In this document: in pieces, positions 14,919 to 23,349 of the stretch
How positions within the stretch are numbered: the first letter of the stretch is position 1
Layout of the letters: the number at the start of each line of letters is the position of its first letter
Assembly (NCBI GenBank): GCA_050249835.1
Contig: JBFWPT010000002.1
Location: 62,001-126,000 of the forward strand
From: Miltoncostaea sp050249835
GTDB taxonomy: Bacteria; Actinomycetota; Thermoleophilia; Miltoncostaeales; Miltoncostaeaceae
Direction: 5' to 3'
DNA length: 64,000 nucleotides
Made by a program: the position numbers and the translations under genes
Notes under the pieces: generated by a model
What the model saw: only the letters and a program-made list of their open reading frames with translations
The model's database searches: none
Told to the model about the DNA's origin: nothing

Positions 14919-15740
14919 GTGCTGCGCCGCAGCACCGCCTACCTCGCCGAGCGGGGCTCGCCCTCGGCGCGGCTCGACGCCGACCTGCTCCTCGCCCACG
15001 CCCTCGGCGTGGACCGCCTGCGCCTCTACACGGACTCCGAGCGCCCCCTGACGCCGCCCGAGCTGGCCCGCGCCCGCGAGCTGCTCGGCCGGCGCGGCAA
15101 GCGCGAGCCGCTCGCGTACGTGACCGGCGAGCGGGCCTTCCGCCGCCTGCGCCTGGCCGTGGGCCCCGGCGTGCTGGTGCCGCGCCCCGAGACCGAGATC
15201 CTGGTGGAGTGGGCGCTGGAGGTGGCGCCCCCCGGCGGCTCGGCGCTCGACTGGGGCACGGGGAGCGGCGCGATAGCCCTGGCGCTGGCCGACGAGGGCG
15301 ACGGGCTGCGGGTCACGGCGCTCGACCGGTCCGATCAGGCGCTGGAGCGGGCGCGCGCGAACGCGGGCGCGACCGCGGCGGGTGACGGAGTGGAGTGGCT
15401 CCTGTCGGACGGCTTCGCGGCCGTCGCCGGGCGCCGTTTCGACCTGATCGCGGCGAACCCGCCGTACCTCTCGGCGGCCGACCTCGACGCTGCGCCCCCC
15501 GAGCTCTCCTTCGAGCCGGAGGGCGCGCTGGTCGCCGGGCCGACCGGGATGGAGGCGATCGCGGCGATCGCCGCGGCGGCGCCCGCCCACCTGGAGCCGG
15601 GCGGGTGGCTGCTGGTGGAGGTCGGGGCCGGCCAGGCCGCCGAGGCGGAGGGCCTGCTGGCCGCCGCGGGCCTGCGGGACGTGGGGCGCCGCGACGACCT
15701 GGCCGGTGTCGGCCGCGTCGTGGGCGGGCGGTCGGCGTGA
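14919..15740 (+). CDS. prmC: Release factor glutamine methyltransferase
   Basis: PrmC (HemK) uses S-adenosylmethionine to N5-methylate the GGQ glutamine of RF1 and RF2, raising termination efficiency. The catalytic NPPY is in AANPPYLSAADLD, about two thirds along, and the SAM-binding core reads ALDWGTGSGAIALALAD. The N-terminal helical domain (RLDADLLLAHALG, REPLAYVTGERAFRRL, LVPRPETEILVEWAL) is typical. The GTG at 14919 leaves it a few residues shorter than the family norm. An in-frame CTG at 14889, forming CTGA with the upstream stop, would give LTGGPITIAEVLRR, a more usual N-terminus. The stop overlaps the tsaC start as GTGA. Confidence 0.92.
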   Translation: MLRRSTAYLAERGSPSARLDADLLLAHALGVDRLRLYTDSERPLTPPELARARELLGRRGKREPLAYVTGERAFRRLRLAVGPGVLVPRPETEILVEWALEVAPPGGSALDWGTGSGAIALALADEGDGLRVTALDRSDQALERARANAGATAAGDGVEWLLSDGFAAVAGRRFDLIAANPPYLSAADLDAAPPELSFEPEGALVAGPTGMEAIAAIAAAAPAHLEPGGWLLVEVGAGQAAEAEGLLAAAGLRDVGRRDDLAGVGRVVGGRSA

Positions 15741-16357
15741 CCGCCGCCGAGGTGCGCGAGGCGCTCGCCGCCGGGGGCGTCGGGCTGGTGCCGACGGACA
15801 CGGTGTACGGGCTGGCGGCGGCGCTCGACTCCCCGGACGGCGTCGCGGCCCTCTACGACCTGAAGGGCCGGCCGCGGTCGCAGCCGTGCCAGGTGCTGCT
15901 CTGTGACATGGGGCTGGTGTACGAGGCGCTGGCGCCGCTCGACGCGACGACCGCGGCGGCCGCCCGCGCGCTGCTGCCCGGCCCGGCGACGTGCCTCGTG
16001 CCGGATCCGTCCGGGCGCTACGCGGCGGCGTCGGGCGATGCCCCCGGGGCCGTGGGGGTGCGCGCGCCGGTGGTGGGGGATCCGATGTCCGCGCTCGGAA
16101 TCCCGCTGGTCGCGACGAGCGCCAACCACCCCGGCGGGACCGACCCGGCGACCCTGGCCGACGTGCCCGCCGACGTGCGCGCGGGGGTCGCCGTGGAGGT
16201 CGACGCGGGCCGCCTGCCGGGCACCGCGTCGGCGGTCGTCGACCTGCGCGCGGTGGCCGGCGGGGAGGCCGCCGTGCTCATCCGGCCGGGCCCGGATCCG
16301 GCCGCCGTGGAGGCGGCCCTGGGCGCGGTGGGAGTGGTCCTCGTCCGTCCGCGGTGA
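15737..16357 (+). CDS. tsaC: L-threonylcarbamoyladenylate synthase (Sua5/YciO/YrdC family)
   Basis: This enzyme makes threonylcarbamoyl-AMP from threonine, bicarbonate and ATP, the first step to the t6A modification of tRNAs that read ANN codons. The 206 residues show the family landmarks: GGVGLVPTDTVYGLAA near the start, YDLKGRPRSQPCQVLL (a variant of KxR...P), ALLPGPATCLVP, and VATSANHPGGTDPATLADV with the nucleotide-binding SANxSG-like turn. The start is GTG, coupled to prmC by GTGA. Its length matches the short TsaC type rather than full Sua5. Confidence 0.9.
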   Translation: MTAAEVREALAAGGVGLVPTDTVYGLAAALDSPDGVAALYDLKGRPRSQPCQVLLCDMGLVYEALAPLDATTAAAARALLPGPATCLVPDPSGRYAAASGDAPGAVGVRAPVVGDPMSALGIPLVATSANHPGGTDPATLADVPADVRAGVAVEVDAGRLPGTASAVVDLRAVAGGEAAVLIRPGPDPAAVEAALGAVGVVLVRPR

Positions 16358-16403
16358 CGGTGTACCCTCGGTTCCGGCCCGCCACGACCCCGGAGACGCA
16401 CGC

Positions 16404-17693
16404 GTGAGCTTCATCGACGAGGACAGCTACCTGTCGCAGGACGTCGCCGACGTCGACCCGGCCATCGCCCGCCTGCTGCGCGCGGAGGCCGACCGCCAGG
16501 GCGAGACCCTGGAGATGATCGCCAGCGAGAACTTCACGAGCCACGCCGTGCTGCAGGCCGTGGGGTCGGTGCTCACCAACAAGTACGCGGAGGGCCTGCC
16601 GGGCCGCCGCTACTACGGCGGGTGCGAGGTGGTCGACGAGGTCGAGCAGCTGGCGATCGACCGGGCCCTGGAGCTGTTCGGCGCCGATCACGTCAACGTG
16701 CAGCCGCACTCCGGCGCGACGGCGAACGAGGCCGCCTACTACGCGACGCTGAACCCCGGCGACCGGGTGCTCGGCATGTCGCTCTCGCACGGCGGCCACC
16801 TGACGCACGGCCTGAAGGTCAACTTCTCGGGCCGGCAGTACGAGTTCCACCACTACGGCGTCCGCCGGTCCGACTGCTTCATCGACATGGACCAGGTCCG
16901 CGACATGGCGCGGGATCTGCGGCCGGCGATGATCGTGGCCGGCGCCTCCGCGTACCCGCGCACCATCGACTTCCCGGCGTTCCGCGAGATCGCCGACGAG
17001 GTGGACGCGCTCCTGATGGTGGACATGGCCCACATCGCGGGCCTCGTCGCCGCCGGCGTGCACCCCACCCCGATCGGGATCGCCGACGTGGTGACGACGA
17101 CGATCCACAAGACCCTCGGCGGCCCGCGCGGCGGCATGGTGATGTGCACCGCCGACCTGGCGGCGAAGGTGGACAAGGCCGTCTTCCCGGGCCTGCAGGG
17201 CGGCCCCCTGATGCACGTGATCGCGGGCAAGGCGGTCGCGCTCGGCCACGCGCTGACGCCGGAGTTCCGCGCCCGCCAGCAGGCCGTCGTGGACAACTGC
17301 CGGGTGCTCGCCGAGGGTCTGCTGGCCGGCGGCGTCAACCTCGTCTCGGGCGGCACGGACAACCACCTCGTCCTCGCCGACCTGTCGGCGACGCCGCTGA
17401 CGGGCAAGGACGCCGAGGACCGGCTCCACATCGCGGGGATCACGGTCAACAAGAACGGCGTCCCGTTCGACGAGCGCCCGCCGACCGTGACGAGCGGCCT
17501 GCGGATCGGCACCGCCGCCCTCACCACCCGGGGCCTGCGCGAGGCGGAGATGACCGAGATCGCCCAGATCATCGCCGCGGCCCTCGACCCCTCCGCGACG
17601 GAGGGCGACCTGGAGGCCCTCGGCGCCCGGTCGCGCGCGATCGGCGACCGCTTCCCGCTCTACCCCCGGCTGCAGGCGGGGACCCCGGTCTGA
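16404..17693 (+). CDS. glyA: Serine hydroxymethyltransferase
   Basis: A PLP enzyme of 429 residues that interconverts serine and glycine while charging tetrahydrofolate with a one-carbon unit. The family landmarks are ENFTSHAVLQAVGSVLTNKYAEGLPGRRYYGG, VDMAHIAGLVAAG, and the PLP lysine motif VTTTIHKTLGGPRGG. A 46-base gap separates it from tsaC, with a TACCCT -10-like box in it; the gap is too short for a glycine riboswitch. The start is GTG. An AraC-type regulator gene follows in the same frame 13 bases later. Confidence 0.97.
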   Translation: MSFIDEDSYLSQDVADVDPAIARLLRAEADRQGETLEMIASENFTSHAVLQAVGSVLTNKYAEGLPGRRYYGGCEVVDEVEQLAIDRALELFGADHVNVQPHSGATANEAAYYATLNPGDRVLGMSLSHGGHLTHGLKVNFSGRQYEFHHYGVRRSDCFIDMDQVRDMARDLRPAMIVAGASAYPRTIDFPAFREIADEVDALLMVDMAHIAGLVAAGVHPTPIGIADVVTTTIHKTLGGPRGGMVMCTADLAAKVDKAVFPGLQGGPLMHVIAGKAVALGHALTPEFRARQQAVVDNCRVLAEGLLAGGVNLVSGGTDNHLVLADLSATPLTGKDAEDRLHIAGITVNKNGVPFDERPPTVTSGLRIGTAALTTRGLREAEMTEIAQIIAAALDPSATEGDLEALGARSRAIGDRFPLYPRLQAGTPV

Positions 17694-17705
17694 GCCGCTG
17701 AGCCG

Positions 17706-18431
17706 CTGACCCGCCGCGCCGTCTACCGCGAGGCGCCCCCGCCCGCGCCGCTCGTTCCCTGGGCGGCGTGCCGGTGGGAGGTGGTCGCGGGGGACGGCGG
17801 TCACCGGGTCCTCCCGGATGCCTGCGTCGACATCGTCTGGCGTGAGGACGCCGGGCTGGAGGTCGCGGGGCCGGACACCGCGGCGTGGGTCGCGGCGATG
17901 CCGGCCGGCTCGCGGGCGGCGGGCGTGAGGCTCCGCCCCGGGGCCGCCGCGGCGGTGCTGGGGGAGGACGTCCGCGGGTTCCTCGACGCCCGGGTCCCCG
18001 CGTCCCGGGTGTGGGGCGACGACGCGCGGCGGCTGGAGGAGCGGCTGCACCGCGCCGCGGACCCGGCCGGGCTGATCGCCGGATGGCTGCTGGAGCGGCG
18101 TCCCTCCGAGGCGCCGGACCCCCTGGTGGCCGCCGTGGCGGGGCGGCTGGAGGGCGACCCGGGGACCCAGGTCCAATTGATCGCGGCCGACGTCGCGATC
18201 GGTGAGCGCCAGCTGCGCCGCAGGGTCGCCGCGGCCGTCGGCTACGGCCCGAAGCGCCTCGCCCGGGTCCTGAGGATGCAGCGGGCGCTGCTGCTGCGGG
18301 CGGAGCGCCCTGCCCTCGGCTGGGCCGGCGTCGCCGCCGCGGCCGGGTACGCCGACCAGCCCCACCTGGTCGAGGACGTCCGCGCCCTCGCCGGCGTGAC
18401 CCCCACCGTCCTGGACCACCGGCTGGCCTGA
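17706..18431 (+). CDS. AraC-family regulator (DUF6597-type N-terminal domain), probable CTG start
   Basis: A helix-turn-helix regulator of the AraC/XylS family. The C-terminal DNA-binding part has IAADVAIGERQLRRRVAAAVGYGPKRL and a second helix pair around GWAGVAAAAGYADQPHLVEDVRALAGVTP. The N-terminal domain reads YREAPPPAPLVPWAACRWEV, then RVLPDACVDIVW, the usual opening of the ligand domain. The first ATG/GTG/TTG codon in frame is GTG 17781, which would cut off that conserved opening. No other usual start exists between the glyA stop and there, but CTG 17706 gives MTRRAVYREA, a natural N-terminus. I therefore use CTG, with less certainty about the start than the gene. The ligand is unknown. 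Confidence 0.75.
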   Translation: MTRRAVYREAPPPAPLVPWAACRWEVVAGDGGHRVLPDACVDIVWREDAGLEVAGPDTAAWVAAMPAGSRAAGVRLRPGAAAAVLGEDVRGFLDARVPASRVWGDDARRLEERLHRAADPAGLIAGWLLERRPSEAPDPLVAAVAGRLEGDPGTQVQLIAADVAIGERQLRRRVAAAVGYGPKRLARVLRMQRALLLRAERPALGWAGVAAAAGYADQPHLVEDVRALAGVTPTVLDHRLA

Positions 18432-18956
18432 CGGACCCGGCGCGGGCGGCGTCGGCGGGGCCGGCTTCGCCGGACCGGACGGCGGCCCGTCGTCGAGCCA
18501 GCGGCCGTCGCGGAACCAGCGGCGCATCGTCCTGACCGATGGCAGCACCCCATCCCCCGGCCGGGAGGTGCGGCGCAGGGCGGCGATCACCTCGGCGGGC
18601 TTCTCCCCCCGGGCGAACCGGGCTTCTGCCTCCCTGCGGATCGCCGGCCACGCGTACGACCCGGGCCGCTCCCGCCGGGCCGGCGGCCCGGTGAGTCGGC
18701 GCTGGTGGACCTCGAGGGCGTGGGAGCGGCGGCGGGTGAACGAGTTGGTGGACCGCCAGACGTGCATCAGGCTGACCACCAGGTCCCTGCCGGCCCGGGA
18801 GGTCTGGAACTCGGGGGACCGGTGCGCTTCGCAGAGCCACACCCGGACGCCGCAGGGAAGGTGCAGCTCGGCCCGCTTTCCGCGTCCCTTGCCGACGCAG
18901 ATCGCGCAGGCGGGGATCGAGCCGAGGTTCTCCCCCTTGTAGAAGCTGCGGGCCAT
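18432..18956 (-). CDS. Zinc-finger and HTH-like protein with no proper stop (C-terminal end undefined)
   Basis: Starting at ATG 18956 the frame encodes MARSFYKGENLGSIPACAI and goes on through a C4-like zinc site (CAIC, LPCG, WLCEAH) in the first 50 residues, a helical block (RDLVVSLMHVWRSTNSF), and an HTH-like end (FARGEKPAEVIAALRR, LPSVRTMRRWFRDGRWLDD). After about residue 155 comes a Pro/Ala tail. No stop occurs in this frame before 16278, so it runs antisense through the AraC and glyA genes. I end it at the AraC stop only as a placeholder. Either a stop was lost, a frameshift is present, or the genes overlap. An upstream ATG at 19037 is possible but lies in a repeat. Confidence 0.5.
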
Positions 18957-19033
18957 GCCGGGGAGCCTGCCGCCGCCGGTCCATGTGTCTCCAGGCCGGG
19001 TGTGTGCCGTCCCTGCGCCGTCCCTGTGCCGTG

Positions 19034-19078
19034 TCATGTCGCACTAGGCCCTGGCGCTGGGGGCCAAGTGGACCTGGG
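19034..19078 (-). repeat. Dispersed intergenic repeat, copy A
   Basis: Minus-strand copy of a 40-base repeat beginning GGTCCACTTGGCCCCC and ending in GCGCCAGGGCC-TAGTGCGAC-ATG. It aligns base for base with copy B at 20752. It lies in the 258-base gap upstream of the small gene at 19215. The rest of that gap holds nothing I can identify. Confidence 0.75.
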
Positions 19079-19214
19079 AGGCGGCGGAGCCCGGCCGAGG
19101 GTCCGGGGCGGGGTTGTGCCCATTGCCCCCTGGCGCCCTGGGGGAGGATGCTCGGGGGACGGGGCGCGCACGTCCCGCGCGCCCGTTGACGGATCGCGTT
19201 GAGGGAGGCTCCCG

Positions 19215-19496
19215 ATGGCGTTCGCACGTGTCGTGGCGTTCGACGGCGTTCCCGGTGAGCGGGTCGCGCAGATGAGGGAGGAGATGAACGACGCCGAGCC
19301 TCCGGAGGGGCTCGCGGCGACCGATCTCATCGTCCTCCACGACGGGGAGGAGCGGTCGCTCGTCCTCGTCTTCTTCGACAGCGAGGAGGACTACGCCGCG
19401 GGCGACGCGATCCTCGACGCGATGCCGGCGGGCGACACGCCCGGCCGGAGGACGTCGGTGACGAAGTACGAGGTGGTCGTCCGCCGGTCGGTCTGA
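19215..19496 (+). CDS. Small alpha/beta protein of unknown function
   Basis: A 93-residue protein with ATG seven bases after GGAGG. The layout is beta (FARVVAFDGVP), helix (RVAQMREEMNDA), beta (ATDLIVLHDG), beta (RSLVLVFFDSEEDYAAGDAIL), then a final strand (VTKYEVVVRRSV). This resembles the ferredoxin-like dimeric alpha+beta barrel fold of small monooxygenase-like or stress proteins, a fold-level guess only. There are no cysteines or metal clusters. It precedes a flavoprotein gene by 88 bases and may be transcribed with it. Confidence 0.7.
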   Translation: MAFARVVAFDGVPGERVAQMREEMNDAEPPEGLAATDLIVLHDGEERSLVLVFFDSEEDYAAGDAILDAMPAGDTPGRRTSVTKYEVVVRRSV

Positions 19497-19584
19497 GGGG
19501 CCGGGCGGGCCGGGCCGCCGCGGGAGGCGCGTAACGGCGGGCGGCCGGGCGTCACTCCCGGGCACAGCGTCCGAGGAGGAGCCC

Positions 19585-20730
19585 ATGTCCACCACCGGCC
19601 ACACCTGGACCGACGCGGTCGCGGAGATCGGGCCCACCCTCCGCGAGCACGCCGCCGAGGCCGAGGCGGGGCGGCGGCTGGCGCCGCCCGCGTTCGCCGC
19701 CCTCCGGGACGCGGGCATGTTCCGGATGCTGCTGCCCCGCTCGCTCGGCGGGGCGGAGGCGGACCCGGTCACGTTCGCGCGGACCGTCGAGGCCGTGTCT
19801 CGCCACGACCCCGCCGCCGGCTGGGCGATGCAGGCCGGCAACGTCGGCGACTGGTTCTCGGCGCGCCTCCCGGACGAGGGCGCCGAGGAACTGGTGGCGG
19901 GCGACCCCGACGCCGTCCAGGCCGCCGCGTTCCACCCGCCGCTGGCCGGCGCCCGCGCCGACGGCGGGTACCGGCTCAGCGGGCGACGGCCGCTGGCGAG
20001 CACCATCCACGACGCGCGGTGGTTGTTCGTGACCGCCGTCGTCGGCGACGGCGCCGTCGGCGCGGTCGTCGCCGCCGACGAGGCGCAGGTCATCGACACC
20101 TGGCACTCCCTCGGGCTGCGCGGCACGGACAGCAACGACGTGCTGATCGACGACGTCTTCGTCCCGGACCGGCGCACGTTCCCGCTCATGCCGGCCTTCA
20201 CGCCGGGGTCGCACTTCGGCGGGCCGCTCTACCGGATGCCCGCGGTCACCATCCTCGGGAGCGTCCTCGTCCCGATCGCCCTCGCGATCGCCCGTGAGGC
20301 CGTCGACGCCCTCGTCGCGCTCGCGCCCGGGAAGATGTCGCTCGGCAGCGCGCGGGCGCTCCGCGACCGATCCGCCGCCCAGGGCCGGCTCGCCCGGGCC
20401 GAGGGCCTCGTGCGCGCCGCCCGCGCCTCGTTCCACGCCGCGCTCGGGGAGTCGTGGGAGCGGGTCGCCGCCGGCGGCACCCCGACCCTGGCCGAGCGGG
20501 CCGGGGACCTCCTCGCCGGCGTCCACGCGGTGACGTCGTGCGTCGAAGCGGTCGACCTCGTCTACGGCCTCGCCGGCTCGTCGGCCGTGTACGAGACCAG
20601 CCCGATCGAGCGTCACTTCCGCGACATCCACACGCTCCGCCACCACGGGTTCGTGTGCGAGGGCCGGCTGGAGACCGTCGGACAGGTGCTCCTGGGCGTG
20701 GACCCGGAGTTCGAGCTCGTCGCGTTCTGA
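19585..20730 (+). CDS. Acyl-CoA dehydrogenase-fold flavoprotein (group D monooxygenase-like)
   Basis: A 381-residue protein of the acyl-CoA dehydrogenase superfamily. The N-terminal helical domain (FAALRDAGMFRMLLPRSLGG, AVSRHDPAAGWAMQAG) and the middle beta domain (GGYRLSGRRPLASTIHDARW, WHSLGLRGTDSNDVLIDDVFVP) are clear. The C-terminal helical domain has HFRDIHTLRHHG near the end, the pattern of HpaH/DszC-like flavin monooxygenases rather than true dehydrogenases. No obvious catalytic glutamate for acyl-CoA dehydrogenation is seen. It may oxidise an aromatic or sulphur compound with reduced flavin from a partner reductase not present here. The start ATG follows GAGGAGGAG. Confidence 0.8.
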   Translation: MSTTGHTWTDAVAEIGPTLREHAAEAEAGRRLAPPAFAALRDAGMFRMLLPRSLGGAEADPVTFARTVEAVSRHDPAAGWAMQAGNVGDWFSARLPDEGAEELVAGDPDAVQAAAFHPPLAGARADGGYRLSGRRPLASTIHDARWLFVTAVVGDGAVGAVVAADEAQVIDTWHSLGLRGTDSNDVLIDDVFVPDRRTFPLMPAFTPGSHFGGPLYRMPAVTILGSVLVPIALAIAREAVDALVALAPGKMSLGSARALRDRSAAQGRLARAEGLVRAARASFHAALGESWERVAAGGTPTLAERAGDLLAGVHAVTSCVEAVDLVYGLAGSSAVYETSPIERHFRDIHTLRHHGFVCEGRLETVGQVLLGVDPEFELVAF

Positions 20731-20751
20731 GGCGCGCCGGCCGGACGCGGC

Positions 20752-20796
20752 GGACATGTCCCGCTCGGCCCTGGCGCCGGGGGCCAAATGGACCCC
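20752..20796 (-). repeat. Dispersed intergenic repeat, copy B
   Basis: Minus-strand copy reading GGTCCATTTGGCCCCC, then GGCGCCAGGGCC-GAGCGGGAC-ATG. It lies just after the flavoprotein stop, in a 217-base gap before the GH26-like gene. It differs from copy A at only a few positions. Confidence 0.75.
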
Positions 20797-20947
20797 GGGA
20801 GGACCTGGACGGAGCCGTTCAGCCCTCTGATCACCCCCGATGGATTCGCCGGAACCTGTCGGGGGCCGTGAGGAAGTTGTGACGCAACCGTTCGTGTTCG
20901 TGAAAGGGCCTCCAGGGATGGGGGAGGGCCGCCGATAGCGTCAGGGC

Positions 20948-21934
20948 ATGAACCTCTCCCAGCGTGCCCGGCTGGCGGTTCCCCACGGCGTCCTGTCGGT
21001 CCCGGCCGTGTGCGTGGCCGCCGGGCTCGCGGTGGCGTTCGGGGTCGCCGGCGTCCAGGCCCCGGCCGCGGAGGCCAAGAGGGTCGAGGTCGGCGTCTAC
21101 CAGGACGACCCGGCGCGCACCGTGCCCGTCCTGCGTCGCGCCGCCGGGCCCCGCGCCACCGCGGTCATCTCCGCCTACGTCACCGGCGGGAGGACCGTCC
21201 CGCCGGCCGTGATCGCCCTCCAGAAGCGCACCAAGGCGCGGCTGCTGGTCACCTGGATGCCCGACGGCGGCAAGGACGGGGCGCGGCAGCCGAAGCACCG
21301 CCTCACGGCGATCGTCCGCGGCCGCCAGGACAAGGGCCTCCGGGCGCTGGCGCGGCAGATCGGGAGGCTCCGGCCCGCGCCGATCCTCCGCCCGATGCCC
21401 GAGGCCAACACCCCCTGGTACGCGTGGTCGGGGGCGGCGAACGGCAACACGCCGGCCCAGTACGTCGCCGCGTGGAAGCGGGTGCGGAAGGTCGTGAAGC
21501 GCTCCGGCGGCCGGCGGGTGCTGATGATGTGGGCGCCCTACGCGCGCTCGGTCCCGGCGACGCCGGAGAACGCCATCCCGGCCTACTTCCCGGGTCTCTC
21601 CCAGGTCGACGTGGTCGGCACGAGCGCCTACAACTTCGGCGACACCGGCGGGCTCGCGTGGACCGAGCCGGACGCCCTCTTCGAGGACGCGTACCGCCAG
21701 ATCTCCGCACTCGCGCCGAAGCCGTTCTGGATCGCCGAGACCGGCTCCACGGCCAAGGGCGGCAGCCGCGAGAAGTGGCTCGGCCAGCTCGCGAACCTCG
21801 GCACCTCCATCCCCAACCTGGCCGGCGTCGTCTGGTTCGACGTCCGTGACGCCAACGGCGACTTCCGGGTGAGCGCGTCGAAGCGCTCGCGGGGCGCGTT
21901 CAAGGCGTTCGCGGCGCGGGTGCGCACGCCGTGA
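20948..21934 (+). CDS. Secreted GH26-like glycoside hydrolase
   Basis: A 328-residue protein with a signal peptide (about 1-43, ending PAAEAKR) and a TIM-barrel related to beta-mannanase-type family 26 hydrolases. The presumed acid/base glutamate is E152 in LRPMPEANTPWYAW, and the presumed nucleophile is E264 in PFWIAETGS. NGNTPAQYVAAWKRVRKVV, VLMMWAPY and VDVVGTSAYNFG are typical barrel strands. It would act outside the cell on a beta-linked polysaccharide, perhaps the cell's own. The stop overlaps the next start as GTGA, making it the first gene of a coupled four-gene module. Confidence 0.82.
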   Translation: MNLSQRARLAVPHGVLSVPAVCVAAGLAVAFGVAGVQAPAAEAKRVEVGVYQDDPARTVPVLRRAAGPRATAVISAYVTGGRTVPPAVIALQKRTKARLLVTWMPDGGKDGARQPKHRLTAIVRGRQDKGLRALARQIGRLRPAPILRPMPEANTPWYAWSGAANGNTPAQYVAAWKRVRKVVKRSGGRRVLMMWAPYARSVPATPENAIPAYFPGLSQVDVVGTSAYNFGDTGGLAWTEPDALFEDAYRQISALAPKPFWIAETGSTAKGGSREKWLGQLANLGTSIPNLAGVVWFDVRDANGDFRVSASKRSRGAFKAFAARVRTP

Positions 21935-23349
21935 GCCCCCGGGTCGCCCCGCCCCCGCGCCGCCGCCGGCTGAAGAGGCCCGTCGCGGGCGGTGCCCAGG
22001 CCGCCCTCACCCGGCCGATGGTGGACCGGCTCATGTGGCGCACCGGCTTCGGCCCGACCGAGGCGCTGCGCAAGCGCTGGACCGGCAAGCCGCTCCACAA
22101 GGTCGTGGACGCGATGCTCGCGGCGCCGCAGGGCGTCATGACGGGGACGGCCGCGCTCCGCACCGACGGCACCCCGCTGCGGCCCCACGAGTCGGACGTC
22201 GACCTCGTCCTCACCTGGTGCGACCGGATGCTCCGCACCGGCAATCCGCTCGTCGAGCGGATGACGTTCTTCTGGCACCGCCACTTCGCCACCTCGCGCG
22301 ACGAGGTCTCGCCGCCGCAGCTGCTCACCCAGCAGAACGACCTGCTGCGCCGCTACAGCGACCTCGCCGCGTTCCCGACCGCCAACTTCCGCACGCTCGC
22401 CTACGAGGTGGGGGAGGGGCCGGCGATGCTGCGCTTCCTCACCGGCGAGGGCAACACGAAGCGCGCGATCAACGAGAACTACGGGCGCGAGCTGATGGAG
22501 CTGTTCGGCCTCGGGGTGACGAACGCCGCGGGCCAGCCCAACTACACCGAGGTGGACGTCCGCGAGGCCGCGCGCGCCGCGTCGGGGTGGCAGATCGACG
22601 ACGAGAACCCGGACCGGGCGATCGGCTACTTCAACCGCTCCCGCTGGGACGACGGCGTCAAGACCGTGCTGGGGAAGGCGGGCGCGTTCGACCACCGCCA
22701 GCTCGTGGACGTGGTGCTCTCCCACCCGAGCCACGCGCCGTTCCTCGTCACCAAGCTCTGGCACGAGTTCCACGCGACGGCGCCCGACGCCGCGACGATC
22801 CGCGACCTGACCCAGGTCTACGTGAAGGCCCGCTTCCGCGTGCGCCCGCTGCTGCGCCGCATCCTCACCCACCCGGCGATGCTCGACTCCGTCAAGGAGC
22901 CGAACATGATCAAGCCGCCCATCGTGCAGGCGGTGGGGACGATGAAGGCCCTGGGCCTGTCGATCACCGACGAGAGCCTCTTCTACGCGCTGCGCGACAT
23001 GGGGCAGCTCCCCTACTTCCCGCCGACCGTGGCGGGGTGGGAGGGGGGCATGTCGTGGCTCAACACCAACACGGCCCTGGCGCGCTTCGCGATGGCCAAC
23101 CGCCTCCTCACGCTCTCCTACGCGCCGCTGCCGACCAAGGCGCCCGAGGACGTGCCCGGGGAGACCCCGGTGCAGGCCTTCCAGCGCGCCCACGCCGCCG
23201 TGGGCTCGCCGTGGCTGAGCAAGGGCAGCATCAGCTCCCTGCGGTACTACTCCGCCCACTCCCGGGTGGTCTCGGTGAACGACCGCGTCGCGCGCCAGCG
23301 CGTGCTGCGCGCCTTCATGCTCGGCGGCCCCGACGCACAGGTGATGTGA
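21931..23349 (+). CDS. DUF1800 family protein
   Basis: A 472-residue protein of the DUF1800 family, whose members nearly always sit beside a DUF1501 gene, as here. Typical stretches are LMWRTGFGPTEALRKRW, MTFFWHRHFATSRDEV, NFRTLAYEVGEGPAMLRFL, NENYGRELMELFGLGVTN, and PPTVAGWEGGMSWLNTN. No signal peptide is obvious; the start is a GTG overlapping the GH26-like gene. The biochemical role of the family is not established; a link to extracellular polysaccharide or sulphated substrates has been suggested from gene context only. It ends 2 bases before the DUF1501 start (TGATG). Confidence 0.88.
   Translation: MSPRVAPPPRRRRLKRPVAGGAQAALTRPMVDRLMWRTGFGPTEALRKRWTGKPLHKVVDAMLAAPQGVMTGTAALRTDGTPLRPHESDVDLVLTWCDRMLRTGNPLVERMTFFWHRHFATSRDEVSPPQLLTQQNDLLRRYSDLAAFPTANFRTLAYEVGEGPAMLRFLTGEGNTKRAINENYGRELMELFGLGVTNAAGQPNYTEVDVREAARAASGWQIDDENPDRAIGYFNRSRWDDGVKTVLGKAGAFDHRQLVDVVLSHPSHAPFLVTKLWHEFHATAPDAATIRDLTQVYVKARFRVRPLLRRILTHPAMLDSVKEPNMIKPPIVQAVGTMKALGLSITDESLFYALRDMGQLPYFPPTVAGWEGGMSWLNTNTALARFAMANRLLTLSYAPLPTKAPEDVPGETPVQAFQRAHAAVGSPWLSKGSISSLRYYSAHSRVVSVNDRVARQRVLRAFMLGGPDAQVM

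Noticed and set aside
16358..16403. Glycine riboswitch before glyA
   Set aside because: The gap is only 46 bases, too short for the aptamer.
16278..18431. Continuation of the zinc/HTH frame through glyA and the AraC gene as one 920-residue protein
   Set aside because: The part beyond the HTH-like end is a typical antisense shadow of glyA. Only the first 175 residues look protein-like.
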